A stretch of DNA of 43,928 bases from Bacillota bacterium. GTDB taxonomy: Bacteria > Bacillota > Clostridia > Lachnospirales > Lachnospiraceae. The position numbers were made by a program, and so were the translations under genes. Every line of letters starts with the position of its first letter. Positions within the stretch are counted from its first letter, which is position 1. The notes under the pieces were generated by a model. That model had not been told where the DNA came from and did not search any database. It saw only the letters and a program-made list of their open reading frames with translations. The DNA lies in assembly GCA_023435645.1 (NCBI GenBank), contig JAEYRK010000105.1, forward strand, positions 1 through 43,928. Reading direction: 5' to 3'. Below are positions 16,213 through 22,998 of the stretch, piece by piece.

Positions 16213-18027
16213 ATGAAGAAGCAACAAAAAATGAAACGGTATGTGGCTCTTCTGGGAGTTCTGGTTTTTCTGCTTTCTACCTTATTTACAGCCTGCAGTA
16301 GCGGAAAATCCCCGAATGAGCAGAAGCAGGGCGCTGAGGGAACAGAAGCTGAGATTTCCCCAACTGTAACACCGGAGGAAAAGGAGGAAGGATCAGAAGG
16401 TACGGAGAAGGTAGAGGATCCACCTGTCGTAGAGGATCCACCAACGTCTCTCTATGATTTGCCTGAAAATTTCTCCTTATATGAAGCGTATCAGGAGGAC
16501 TTCCTGATTGGGACCATCTATACGGATGCCAATAGAAGTGGTAAGGATAAGGAACTGACCCTGAAGCATTTTAATGCGATTACACCGGAAAATCTTATGA
16601 AGCCCGAATATATGCAGCCTACAGAGGGTAAATTCGATTACGGGAAATCAGATGTTATGGTAAAGTTCGCAGAAGATAACGGCCTGAAGCTGATTGGACA
16701 TACATTGGTTTGGCATCAGCAGAGCGGAAACTGGCTGGGTAGAAATGTGTCCAGGGAAGAAGCAATCAAACAGCTGGAGAGCCATATCACAAATATCGTA
16801 AGCCAATATAAGGGGAAGTTTACTTCCTGGGATGTGGTCAATGAAGCAATCAATGATGGAGTATCCCTGCCAGCAAACGGGGACTGGACCAAATGCCTCC
16901 GCCAGACCCAATGGCTTACCTCAATCGGACCGGATTATATTGCAATGGCATTTCAATTTGCCCGTAAGGCTGACCCAGACCTGAAGCTGTATTATAACGA
17001 CTACAACCTAAACAACCGGAATAAGGCAGATATCGTATATGCCATGGTTAAGGATTTAAGGGAACAGGGCATCCCGGTTGACGGTATCGGTATGCAGGGA
17101 CACTACAGCATCAATACGACACCGGGTTCGGTGGAATATAGCCTTAAGAAATTCTCTGAGCTGGGAGTTGAGGTAAGTATCACAGAGTTGGATGTTGTCG
17201 TTGACGGAGCATCTCCCTCAGGACTGACGAAGGAACAGGAAATCAGACAAGCGGTTACCTATGCGGAGCTATTCCAGGTATTCAAGGCCTATAAGGATAC
17301 GATTGAAAGAGTTACCTTCTGGGGCTATATAGACAATAAAAGCTGGAGAAAGGAACGCTTCCCTCTGCTTTTTCATGGGGATTATTCTCCGAAGGAAGCG
17401 GTTTATGCGATATACAATCCGGAACGCTACCTTGCAGAATATAAGGTGGAGGATGTGAAGGAGGCGAATTCTGCCCAGGCAAAATACGGAACCCCTGTCA
17501 TTGATGCTGAGGTGGATGAGCTTTGGAACAGCTGCACTCCGATTGCTGTGGATAAGCAGATTATGGCATGGGAAGGAGCTACCGGTTTTGTCCGAGTCCT
17601 GTGGGATGAAAGCTATGTCTATACCTTATTTGAGGTTAAGGATCCCGTAATCAATACACGGTCACCCCAGATGCATGAGCAGGACTCTGTGGAGATATTC
17701 CTCGATCAGGACAACAGCAAATCCGATTATCTGGATGATAATGACGGACAATACCGTGTGAACTGTGAAGGGGTAACCTCCTTTGGAGCAGTTCCTCAGA
17801 TACCGGGCTTTCATGCTGTGGCTAAGAAGACCAACGAAGGCTATTTGGTGGAGATGGCCATTCCCTTATTGAAAGCAGCCTCAGAGGGGTTAAAAATGGG
17901 CTTTGAAGCACAGGTGAATGACAGCAATGCTGCAGGTATGCGACAGAGCATTGCTAAATTTAATGATTTAACAGACAATTCTTATCAGTCAGCAAAGGGC
18001 TGGGGTGTCATCGAATTGGTTAAATAA
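16213..18027 (+). CDS. GH10 endo-1,4-beta-xylanase lipoprotein with CBM9-like C-terminus
   Basis: A surface-anchored xylan-degrading enzyme of 604 residues. The N-terminus (MKKQQKMKRY, hydrophobic core, LFTACSSG) is a lipoprotein signal with Cys ~28, followed by an acidic Glu/Pro/Thr-rich linker to about residue 85. The GH10 barrel spans ~90-415: NAITPENLMKPEYMQP, GHTLVWHQQSG, WDVVNEA with acid/base Glu211, NDYNLNN, GMQGHYS, ITELDV with nucleophile Glu325, and FWGYIDNKSW. From ~430 to the end is a CBM9-like xylan/cellulose-binding module (DAEVDELWNSCTPI, VRVLWDESYVYTLFEVKDP, EQDSVEIFLDQDNSK). Retention on the membrane fits capture of short oligosaccharides at the cell. An AAAGGA-type ribosome site precedes the ATG; a terminator follows. 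Confidence 0.93.
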   Translation: MKKQQKMKRYVALLGVLVFLLSTLFTACSSGKSPNEQKQGAEGTEAEISPTVTPEEKEEGSEGTEKVEDPPVVEDPPTSLYDLPENFSLYEAYQEDFLIGTIYTDANRSGKDKELTLKHFNAITPENLMKPEYMQPTEGKFDYGKSDVMVKFAEDNGLKLIGHTLVWHQQSGNWLGRNVSREEAIKQLESHITNIVSQYKGKFTSWDVVNEAINDGVSLPANGDWTKCLRQTQWLTSIGPDYIAMAFQFARKADPDLKLYYNDYNLNNRNKADIVYAMVKDLREQGIPVDGIGMQGHYSINTTPGSVEYSLKKFSELGVEVSITELDVVVDGASPSGLTKEQEIRQAVTYAELFQVFKAYKDTIERVTFWGYIDNKSWRKERFPLLFHGDYSPKEAVYAIYNPERYLAEYKVEDVKEANSAQAKYGTPVIDAEVDELWNSCTPIAVDKQIMAWEGATGFVRVLWDESYVYTLFEVKDPVINTRSPQMHEQDSVEIFLDQDNSKSDYLDDNDGQYRVNCEGVTSFGAVPQIPGFHAVAKKTNEGYLVEMAIPLLKAASEGLKMGFEAQVNDSNAAGMRQSIAKFNDLTDNSYQSAKGWGVIELVK

Positions 18028-18044
18028 ATTACCCTAATATCCAT

Positions 18045-18087
18045 AATCCTCTTTTCAGGACGAAGCGCTTGGGAAGAGGATTTTTTT
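18045..18087 (+). terminator. Terminator after the xylanase gene
   Basis: AATCCTCTT (18045-18053) pairs with AAGAGGATT (18074-18082), followed by a run of seven T (18081-18087). Confidence 0.85.
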
Positions 18088-18171
18088 ATGGATAAAGGCT
18101 AGTAACAATTGAATTTCAACTTCAACAGTTAACATGGGCAGTGGTTCAAAGAATGGATTCCAAAGAATAGA

Positions 18172-18208
18172 TTGTAAATTGGTTCATTATGGAATATGAT
18201 ACCATAAT
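18172..18208 (+). promoter_or_regulatory. Promoter with inverted repeat over the -10, upstream of the RNA candidate
   Basis: TTGTAA (18172-18177), 17 nt, TATGAT (18195-18200). The -10 lies in the 9-nt centre of a perfect inverted repeat, ATTATGG (18186-18192) and CCATAAT (18202-18208), which could be a repressor site. Confidence 0.5.
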
Positions 18209-18252
18209 AGGGATAATCCACATGGGGAATATCGGGAGAAAAGGGGAACTTC

Positions 18253-18372
18253 TGTAGTAAAAAAATCGTCTATCCTTAGGAAGATAGCAATGCTACCGAA
18301 CAAAGATGTTGTCTGATCTATCAATGGTAGCAGGGGGGAACACTTACCGGATGCGCTAAGAAGACGATTACA
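18253..18372 (+). ncRNA. Candidate structured leader RNA or sRNA of unknown class
   Basis: A closing helix AATCGTCT (18264-18271) with AGACGATT (18362-18369) encloses two further helices: a short hairpin at 18271-18286 (TATC with GATA ends) and TGCTACC (18291-18297) with GGTAGCA (18326-18332) over a 28-nt loop. The segment after it contains GGGGGGAACAC and CTTACCGG. All lie downstream of a promoter and far upstream of the Nudix start. I compared it by eye with SAM, lysine, T-box, c-di-GMP, ZTP, guanidine, 6S and SRP RNA motifs and recognised none. Helices seen by eye only; no folding energy computed. Confidence 0.4.
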
Positions 18373-18549
18373 ATAGGGGGGATGTCGAAGGATAACTAAT
18401 AATTCAAGGGTAAAATGGTAGAAGTATCGCGGCAGAAGAAGAAAAACAGGGAATTACAGAGGAATTATAGCTTAAGTATATTGGTCTGAAGAATCGGTAA
18501 TGTTAGCTACCATGAAGGAATTGATAGGATGGCCATTGAGGGAGAACGG

Positions 18550-19005
18550 ATGAAGCACTATAACTGTATCATTATCTTGAATAAGGATAGGGATAAAATC
18601 CTTTTTTGTAAAAGGATGAACGATCCTTATCAGGGACTATATAATTTTGTCGGTGGTAAGATTGAGGAAGGGGAGAGTTCCCCTGAGGCAGCCTACCGGG
18701 AGCTTCTGGAGGAGACCGGTATTACTGCTCAGGAAGTCAAGCTCCTGCCCTTTATGGATTATATCTGGCATATCCAGCAAATCCATATGGAGGTCTATGT
18801 CGGAGTAGTGACTCAGGAGATTACCCTAAGGAATGAGAAGCACCCTCTGTACTGGCTTGGTTTGAATCATGACTTCTTTGCGATGGACCGCTTTGCCGGG
18901 GAAGGTAATATTGGACATATGGTAGAGATATTAAAGCAGTCAGGCTTTATTGGAGAAGCTTCAGCAGAGGTGGAAAAAGAGGATGGGAGGACTCTTACTC
19001 CCTGA
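18550..19005 (+). CDS. Nudix hydrolase (MutT-like NTP pyrophosphatase)
   Basis: A 151-residue Nudix enzyme that hydrolyses a nucleoside diphosphate linked to another moiety; the MutT-like form suggests NTP clean-up (such as 8-oxo-dGTP), but the substrate is not determined. The Nudix box is complete: G-KIEEG-E-SSPEAAY-RE-LL-EE-T-G-I fits GX5EX7REUXEEXGU, preceded by YNFVGGK. I chose the ATG at 18550 (MKHYNCIIILNK), with GGGAG 7 nt upstream, over the in-frame ATG at 18529. The last 11 nt overlap tail-to-tail with the exonuclease gene on the other strand, so there is no room for an intergenic terminator. It has an unusually long upstream leader containing a structured block. Confidence 0.88.
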   Translation: MKHYNCIIILNKDRDKILFCKRMNDPYQGLYNFVGGKIEEGESSPEAAYRELLEETGITAQEVKLLPFMDYIWHIQQIHMEVYVGVVTQEITLRNEKHPLYWLGLNHDFFAMDRFAGEGNIGHMVEILKQSGFIGEASAEVEKEDGRTLTP

Positions 19006-19846
19006 TGAATTGGCGGGTTTTACCCATATGGTAAGCAAGCTTAATCATATTCTTTTCTTCCTCCGTCAGCTCCCTGTCATACATTTTTTCAAATTGCTTT
19101 AAGAGCTTCTCATAATCAATGAACTGCTTCGGTTTACGGGGTCTTGAAAGCTCCCGCTGAGGGTCGTAGGCCTTGAGCTTCATTGAGGACTGATAAACCT
19201 TCTTTAGTATTTCAGCAGTATAATAGGCATCCCCTAAAGCATCATGGAAGCCATAGCTTAAGGGTATTCCCAAAGCCTCTACGGTATACTGTAATCGGAG
19301 CAGCTTTTTTACGGGGAAGCCGAGGTACTCAGAGGCATAGGGCTGAATGTTCAGATAATGCTTCGGCAGCAGCTGTTGCTCCAGATCATGATATAGGACA
19401 TTGCGGTATAGCTCCTTCACATCTGATTTGCCCCATACACAGAAGGCGGAGTCCCCTGTCCCGACAAAGCGGACAAAGGCTTGATAAACCTCAGGAAAAG
19501 TCACTTCTCCCATCAGCTGATCCGTAGTGATACCGGTGAGCTCCGTGATAAAGGGACTTACAAGAGGATAGAGGGTAGGCTTTACCAGCCTGGTAAAGGT
19601 GTCCAGGGTACGGAATTCCTGATCCAGCTTAAGAGCTCCAATTTGAAGAATTTCAAAGGGCATGCGCTTTACCGGTGTATTGGCACAGCCGTCCCCCCTA
19701 GAGGAGGGACCCATGGGTGGAGCGGGTTGTTGCTCCTTATTTGAAGGAGTATTCTGTGAGGATATGGTATTTTCCGATGCAATGGCAGGCTCCTGTAAGG
19801 GGGGAAGATCCTGATTAAACTCCAAATCAAAAACAATGTAATTCAT
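18995..19846 (-). CDS. DEDDh 3'-5' exonuclease family protein (KapD-like) with low-complexity insert
   Basis: A predicted RNase-T/DnaQ-fold exonuclease of 283 residues. Exonuclease motif I is VFDLEFNQ (D7, E9), motif II is around VWGKSDVKELYR, and motif III is HDALGDAYYTAEI. Such single-domain proteins trim RNA or DNA 3' ends; the substrate is unknown. Residues ~13-61, directly after motif I, are a Pro/Ser/Gln-rich stretch (QEPAIASENT through NTPVKRMP) ahead of the standard strand PFEILQIGALKL; in the relatives I know this link is only a few residues. The ATG at 19846 has AAAGGAG 5 nt upstream; a longer frame to 19888 lacks a ribosome site. Its 3' end overlaps the Nudix gene by 11 nt. Confidence 0.82.
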   Translation of the reverse strand: MNYIVFDLEFNQDLPPLQEPAIASENTISSQNTPSNKEQQPAPPMGPSSRGDGCANTPVKRMPFEILQIGALKLDQEFRTLDTFTRLVKPTLYPLVSPFITELTGITTDQLMGEVTFPEVYQAFVRFVGTGDSAFCVWGKSDVKELYRNVLYHDLEQQLLPKHYLNIQPYASEYLGFPVKKLLRLQYTVEALGIPLSYGFHDALGDAYYTAEILKKVYQSSMKLKAYDPQRELSRPRKPKQFIDYEKLLKQFEKMYDRELTEEEKNMIKLAYHMGKTRQFIRE

Positions 19847-19898
19847 GTGAGCTCCTTTCGGAAACGAATTCTGCATATTTTTTGTCATATTGATCTTT

Positions 19899-19907
19899 AT
19901 TATACCA
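19899..19907 (-). promoter_or_regulatory. Extended -10 of the exonuclease gene
   Basis: TGGTATAAT on the minus strand (complement of 19899-19907), about 52 nt before the ATG. The -35 is not convincing. Confidence 0.4.
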
Positions 19908-19925
19908 TAGCATAAGCTTTCGTGG

Positions 19926-19955
19926 TTGATTATCTGTAAGATAAAGTGATAGAAT
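19926..19955 (+). promoter_or_regulatory. Promoter candidate for the aldo/keto reductase-truA pair
   Basis: TTGATT (19926-19931), 18 nt, TAGAAT (19950-19955), about 50 nt before the ATG at 20007. Confidence 0.5.
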
Positions 19956-20006
19956 ACTCATAGAGATTAGATTAGACATCAACGGATGTGCGGAAGGAAG
20001 AGAAGA

Positions 20007-21014
20007 ATGAAACAGGTTATATTAGGCACCACTAAGATCAAAGTAAATAAGAATGGCTTCGGAGCTTTGCCAATCCAGAGAATCAGCAGGGAGGAAGCGG
20101 CACATCTGCTGCGGAAGGCGTATGAGAAGGGTATCACCTTCTTTGATACAGCCAGATTTTATACTGACAGTGAGGAGAAGATCGGTTATGCGCTGTCGGA
20201 GGTACGTGAACATATTTATTTGGCTACGAAGACCATGGCTACCAGAACAGAGGATTTCTGGAAGCAATTGAAGGAATCCTTACGTCAAATGAAAACGGAT
20301 TATGTAGATATCTATCAGTTCCATAATCCTGCATTCTGCCCCAAGCCGGGGGATGGGACAGGGTTATATGAGGCGATGCTGGAGGCAAAGGCGCAGGGAT
20401 TAATCCGTCATATCGGAATTACGAATCACAGGCTCAAGGTTGCGATGGAAGCGGCTGAGTCAGGACTGTATGAGACCATCCAGTTCCCGTTTAGTTACCT
20501 GGCCACAGAGCAGGAGACCAAGCTGGTTCACCTTTGTGAGGAGCAGGGGATTGGGTTCATTGCGATGAAGGCACTTTCCGGCGGACTGATTGCCAATGCT
20601 GCGGCAGCCTATGGGTATCTCGACCAATATCCCAATGTACTTCCAATCTGGGGAATCCAGAAGGAGAAGGAGTTGGATGAATTTATCTCCTTTATCGATT
20701 GTCCACCGACAATGGATGAGGAGCTGGCAGCCATCATTGAACGCGACAGAAGGGAGCTTGGCAAGGACTTTTGCAGAGGCTGTGGCTATTGTCTGCCCTG
20801 TCCTGCTGAGATTGATATCCCTACCTCTGCCAGGATGTCCCTGATGATTAGAAGGGCACCGGTTTCGGTGTACTTAAATTCAGAGTGGCAGGAGAAGATG
20901 AAACGGATCGAGGACTGTATCCATTGTGATAACTGTAAAAATCACTGTCCCTATGGGTTGGATACCCCAGCGCTTCTCCAGGAGAATTGGGTAGATTATC
21001 AAAGCTTTCTATAG
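20007..21014 (+). CDS. Aldo/keto reductase with C-terminal 4Fe-4S ferredoxin-like domain
   Basis: A cytoplasmic NAD(P)H-linked oxidoreductase of 335 residues (COG1453 type). The AKR barrel occupies ~1-235 and shows the catalytic tetrad: Asp47 in FFDTARFYTDSE, Tyr52, Lys75 in LATKT, and His in IYQFHNP. From about residue 250 it carries two Cys clusters, FCRGCGYCLPCPAEIDIP and CIHCDNCKNHCPYGLD; the second in particular fits CxxCxxCxxxCP of a 4Fe-4S cluster, so electrons may pass from or to ferredoxin. The substrate is unknown for this group, common in clostridia. The ATG at 20007 (MKQVILGTTKIKV) has GGAAGGAAGAG upstream. truA follows after 9 nt, so the two form an operon. Confidence 0.88.
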   Translation: MKQVILGTTKIKVNKNGFGALPIQRISREEAAHLLRKAYEKGITFFDTARFYTDSEEKIGYALSEVREHIYLATKTMATRTEDFWKQLKESLRQMKTDYVDIYQFHNPAFCPKPGDGTGLYEAMLEAKAQGLIRHIGITNHRLKVAMEAAESGLYETIQFPFSYLATEQETKLVHLCEEQGIGFIAMKALSGGLIANAAAAYGYLDQYPNVLPIWGIQKEKELDEFISFIDCPPTMDEELAAIIERDRRELGKDFCRGCGYCLPCPAEIDIPTSARMSLMIRRAPVSVYLNSEWQEKMKRIEDCIHCDNCKNHCPYGLDTPALLQENWVDYQSFL

Positions 21015-21023
21015 GAGACGGTT

Positions 21024-21761
21024 ATGTATAATTATAAACTGACTCTCCAGTACGATGGAGGACGGTATAAGGGCTGGCAGAGGTTAGGTGATCATGAGAA
21101 TACGATTCAGGAGAAGCTTTCTAGGGTATTAGCGGAGTATAGCGGGGAGGAGATGGAGGTAATCGGCTGCAGCAGGACCGATGCCGGTGTCCATGCCATC
21201 GGTCAGATCGCAAATGTTAAGCTGAAGAAACAGGTTCAGCCCCGGGAACTAATGGAATATTTAAATCATTATCTACCCCAGGATATTAGCGTCGTTGATG
21301 CTGAAGCTGTTTCTGAAAGCTTCCATGCCAGATATCTGGCGAAGCAAAAAACCTATCGGTATCAGATTTGGAACAGAGCTTACCCAAATCCCTTCCAGAG
21401 GAAATACAGTATGCAGGTGGCTGAGCCGCTGGAGCTATCGGCAATGATAGAAGCGGCAAAATATTTTATCGGTACTCATGATTTTACTGCCTTCTCCAAC
21501 GCCAAGTCCAAGAAGAAGTCCATGGTAAGAACGATTTATTCCATAGAGATAACCCCTGATGAGGGGATGCTACAGATCAGGATCTGCGGAGATGGCTTCC
21601 TATACAACATGGTTCGGAAGATGGTGGGGGTCCTGATAGAAATCGGTCTTGGTAAGCTTCCTGGGGATGCGGTTTCTGAGCTTCTAAGAACAGGGGACAG
21701 AGGAGGCATCCATGTTCTGGCAGAGGCTCAGGGACTATTTCTGGAGAAAATTGAATACTGA
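21024..21761 (+). CDS. truA: tRNA pseudouridine(38-40) synthase TruA, canonical copy
   Basis: Converts uridine to pseudouridine at positions 38-40 of the tRNA anticodon stem-loop. 245 residues, the usual length. The catalytic motif is intact, GCSRTDAGVHAIGQ with nucleophile Asp53; the Tyr motif is KTYRYQIW and the C-terminal RNA-binding stretch is DGFLYNMVRKMVGVLIEIG. The start is the ATG at 21024 with AGGAGA upstream, 9 nt after the aldo/keto reductase stop. Compared with the TruA-like protein at 10000-10740 it keeps every hallmark residue, so it is presumably the functional housekeeping enzyme. The two proteins align along their whole length, from LTL(E/Q)YDG to AQGLFL(Q/E)KIEY. Confidence 0.95.
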   Translation: MYNYKLTLQYDGGRYKGWQRLGDHENTIQEKLSRVLAEYSGEEMEVIGCSRTDAGVHAIGQIANVKLKKQVQPRELMEYLNHYLPQDISVVDAEAVSESFHARYLAKQKTYRYQIWNRAYPNPFQRKYSMQVAEPLELSAMIEAAKYFIGTHDFTAFSNAKSKKKSMVRTIYSIEITPDEGMLQIRICGDGFLYNMVRKMVGVLIEIGLGKLPGDAVSELLRTGDRGGIHVLAEAQGLFLEKIEY

Positions 21762-21918
21762 TTAGGGGATGTATGCGGTAGGAAGGCTTGTTGTTGAATT
21801 TTATTGTAGTATTGCGGTTGTTCTAAGCGGAATAGGGTTAAGCTATAGGAAAGCAAATGAATGTAGATTGCTTGGGATGGCCATAGGATGAATAGAGCAT
21901 GAGCTAAGAGGGTGCTTA

Positions 21919-22812
21919 ATGTTGGTAAGTATTGTCAAGAGGAAGCAAGTTAGAAAATGTTTCATATGCGGATTACTGATCATCAATGTCCTAAGCATGG
22001 CTGGCTGCTCCAGCAGAATCGGTAAGCAAGCCGGGCGGGAATGGGATAATGAGCATTATCAGGAGGCCCCTGGAGATAGCGGGGGGAGAAATCATCAAGA
22101 GTCCCCCGGAGAAAGCGGTTTAATGGATCTGCAGGAGCCATGCACAGAGAAGGCACCGCAAATGGAGGAGGAAGTCAGTAAGGAGCAAGCGGTTATCCCG
22201 GAAAATATAAAAGCTGCGCTCCTTCCCGGGGAGGTGATGCTTGATTGGACTCAGGAGGCTTCCCTAATTTATGCGCTGGTACATTCGGAGGGAAATTCTA
22301 AGTTCGGAGATACACTGCTGGTGCTGAAGGATGAGGATGGAGCCATCAGCCGCTCCTACGAGAATGATTTTCAGGAGCTAATGCCCTGGAAGATAGAGCT
22401 AGCGGATATCGATGGAGATATGGAGAAGGAAGTTTTGGTCGCAGTCAAGAAGACGACTCCATATGATAAAGTGGTAAAAAACCGAATGTTTATTTTTAAC
22501 TTTCGGGATAATGTACTGGTGAAAAAATGGACCGGATCACAAATAGCAGGAACCTGGCGTGACTTTCATGTAGCGGAGCTGGTAGAAGCTTCAGGAGAGG
22601 AATTAATCTTTCTAGAGCAGACAGAGAAGGGAATGGAGCGGATCAAGGTATATTACTGGTTTGATTTCGGATTCTTCCTGCTGGCAGAGAGCGGAGAGTA
22701 CACAAAGGTGAAGGAGCTGACCGTAACGGGCGAAAATAAGCTACAGATTACTCTTACGGATGGACAACAGATCAATTTGACCATGAAGGACGGTAAGCTG
22801 ATAGAGACTTAG
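21919..22812 (+). CDS. Lipoprotein of unknown function
   Basis: A 297-residue surface lipoprotein that I do not recognise. A basic N-terminus (VKRKQVRKC) precedes a hydrophobic core ending LSMAGC, a lipobox with Cys ~30. Residues ~40-90 are an acidic linker with a short imperfect repeat (EAPGDSGGRNHQ, ESPGESGLMDLQ). The C-terminal ~200 residues look beta-rich; ELADIDGDMEKEVLVAV resembles the Asp-rich calcium loop of FG-GAP/VCBS repeats, which suggests part of a propeller. The ATG at 21919 has AAGAGGGTG close upstream. It lies between truA and the DUF3160 lipoprotein, all in one direction, but the gaps (157 and 186 nt) do not prove an operon. Confidence 0.7.
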   Translation: MLVSIVKRKQVRKCFICGLLIINVLSMAGCSSRIGKQAGREWDNEHYQEAPGDSGGRNHQESPGESGLMDLQEPCTEKAPQMEEEVSKEQAVIPENIKAALLPGEVMLDWTQEASLIYALVHSEGNSKFGDTLLVLKDEDGAISRSYENDFQELMPWKIELADIDGDMEKEVLVAVKKTTPYDKVVKNRMFIFNFRDNVLVKKWTGSQIAGTWRDFHVAELVEASGEELIFLEQTEKGMERIKVYYWFDFGFFLLAESGEYTKVKELTVTGENKLQITLTDGQQINLTMKDGKLIET

Positions 22813-22998
22813 GGAATACTTTCATTGATTTAGCTGTAATGGCAAAGCTATTTAATATTCATAAACACACAAGATGCAGATTCCATATGCATAGCTCCTA
22901 CATTATCGCTTAACTTCCGCTCCGGAACATGTATCTGTATGTACAAATGTCTGAGATATTGCTATAACTTAATATGCTGTGATAAGAAAGGAGTTCAC

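Larger units (their letters stand above)
18028..18549. other. Long intergenic region before the Nudix gene
   Basis: About 520 nt without a convincing gene. It holds the xylanase terminator, a promoter with an inverted repeat over its -10 (18172-18208), and a stem-organised block at 18253-18372, all listed separately. The remaining ~180 nt up to the Nudix gene are purine-rich with no terminator or repeat that I can see. The Nudix mRNA would therefore have a leader of about 340 nt. Confidence 0.6.

Noticed and set aside
10000..21761. Two truA genes as a recent duplication or repeat
   Set aside because: The proteins are alike in motifs but too divergent at nucleotide level, and their neighbours differ; they are old paralogues.
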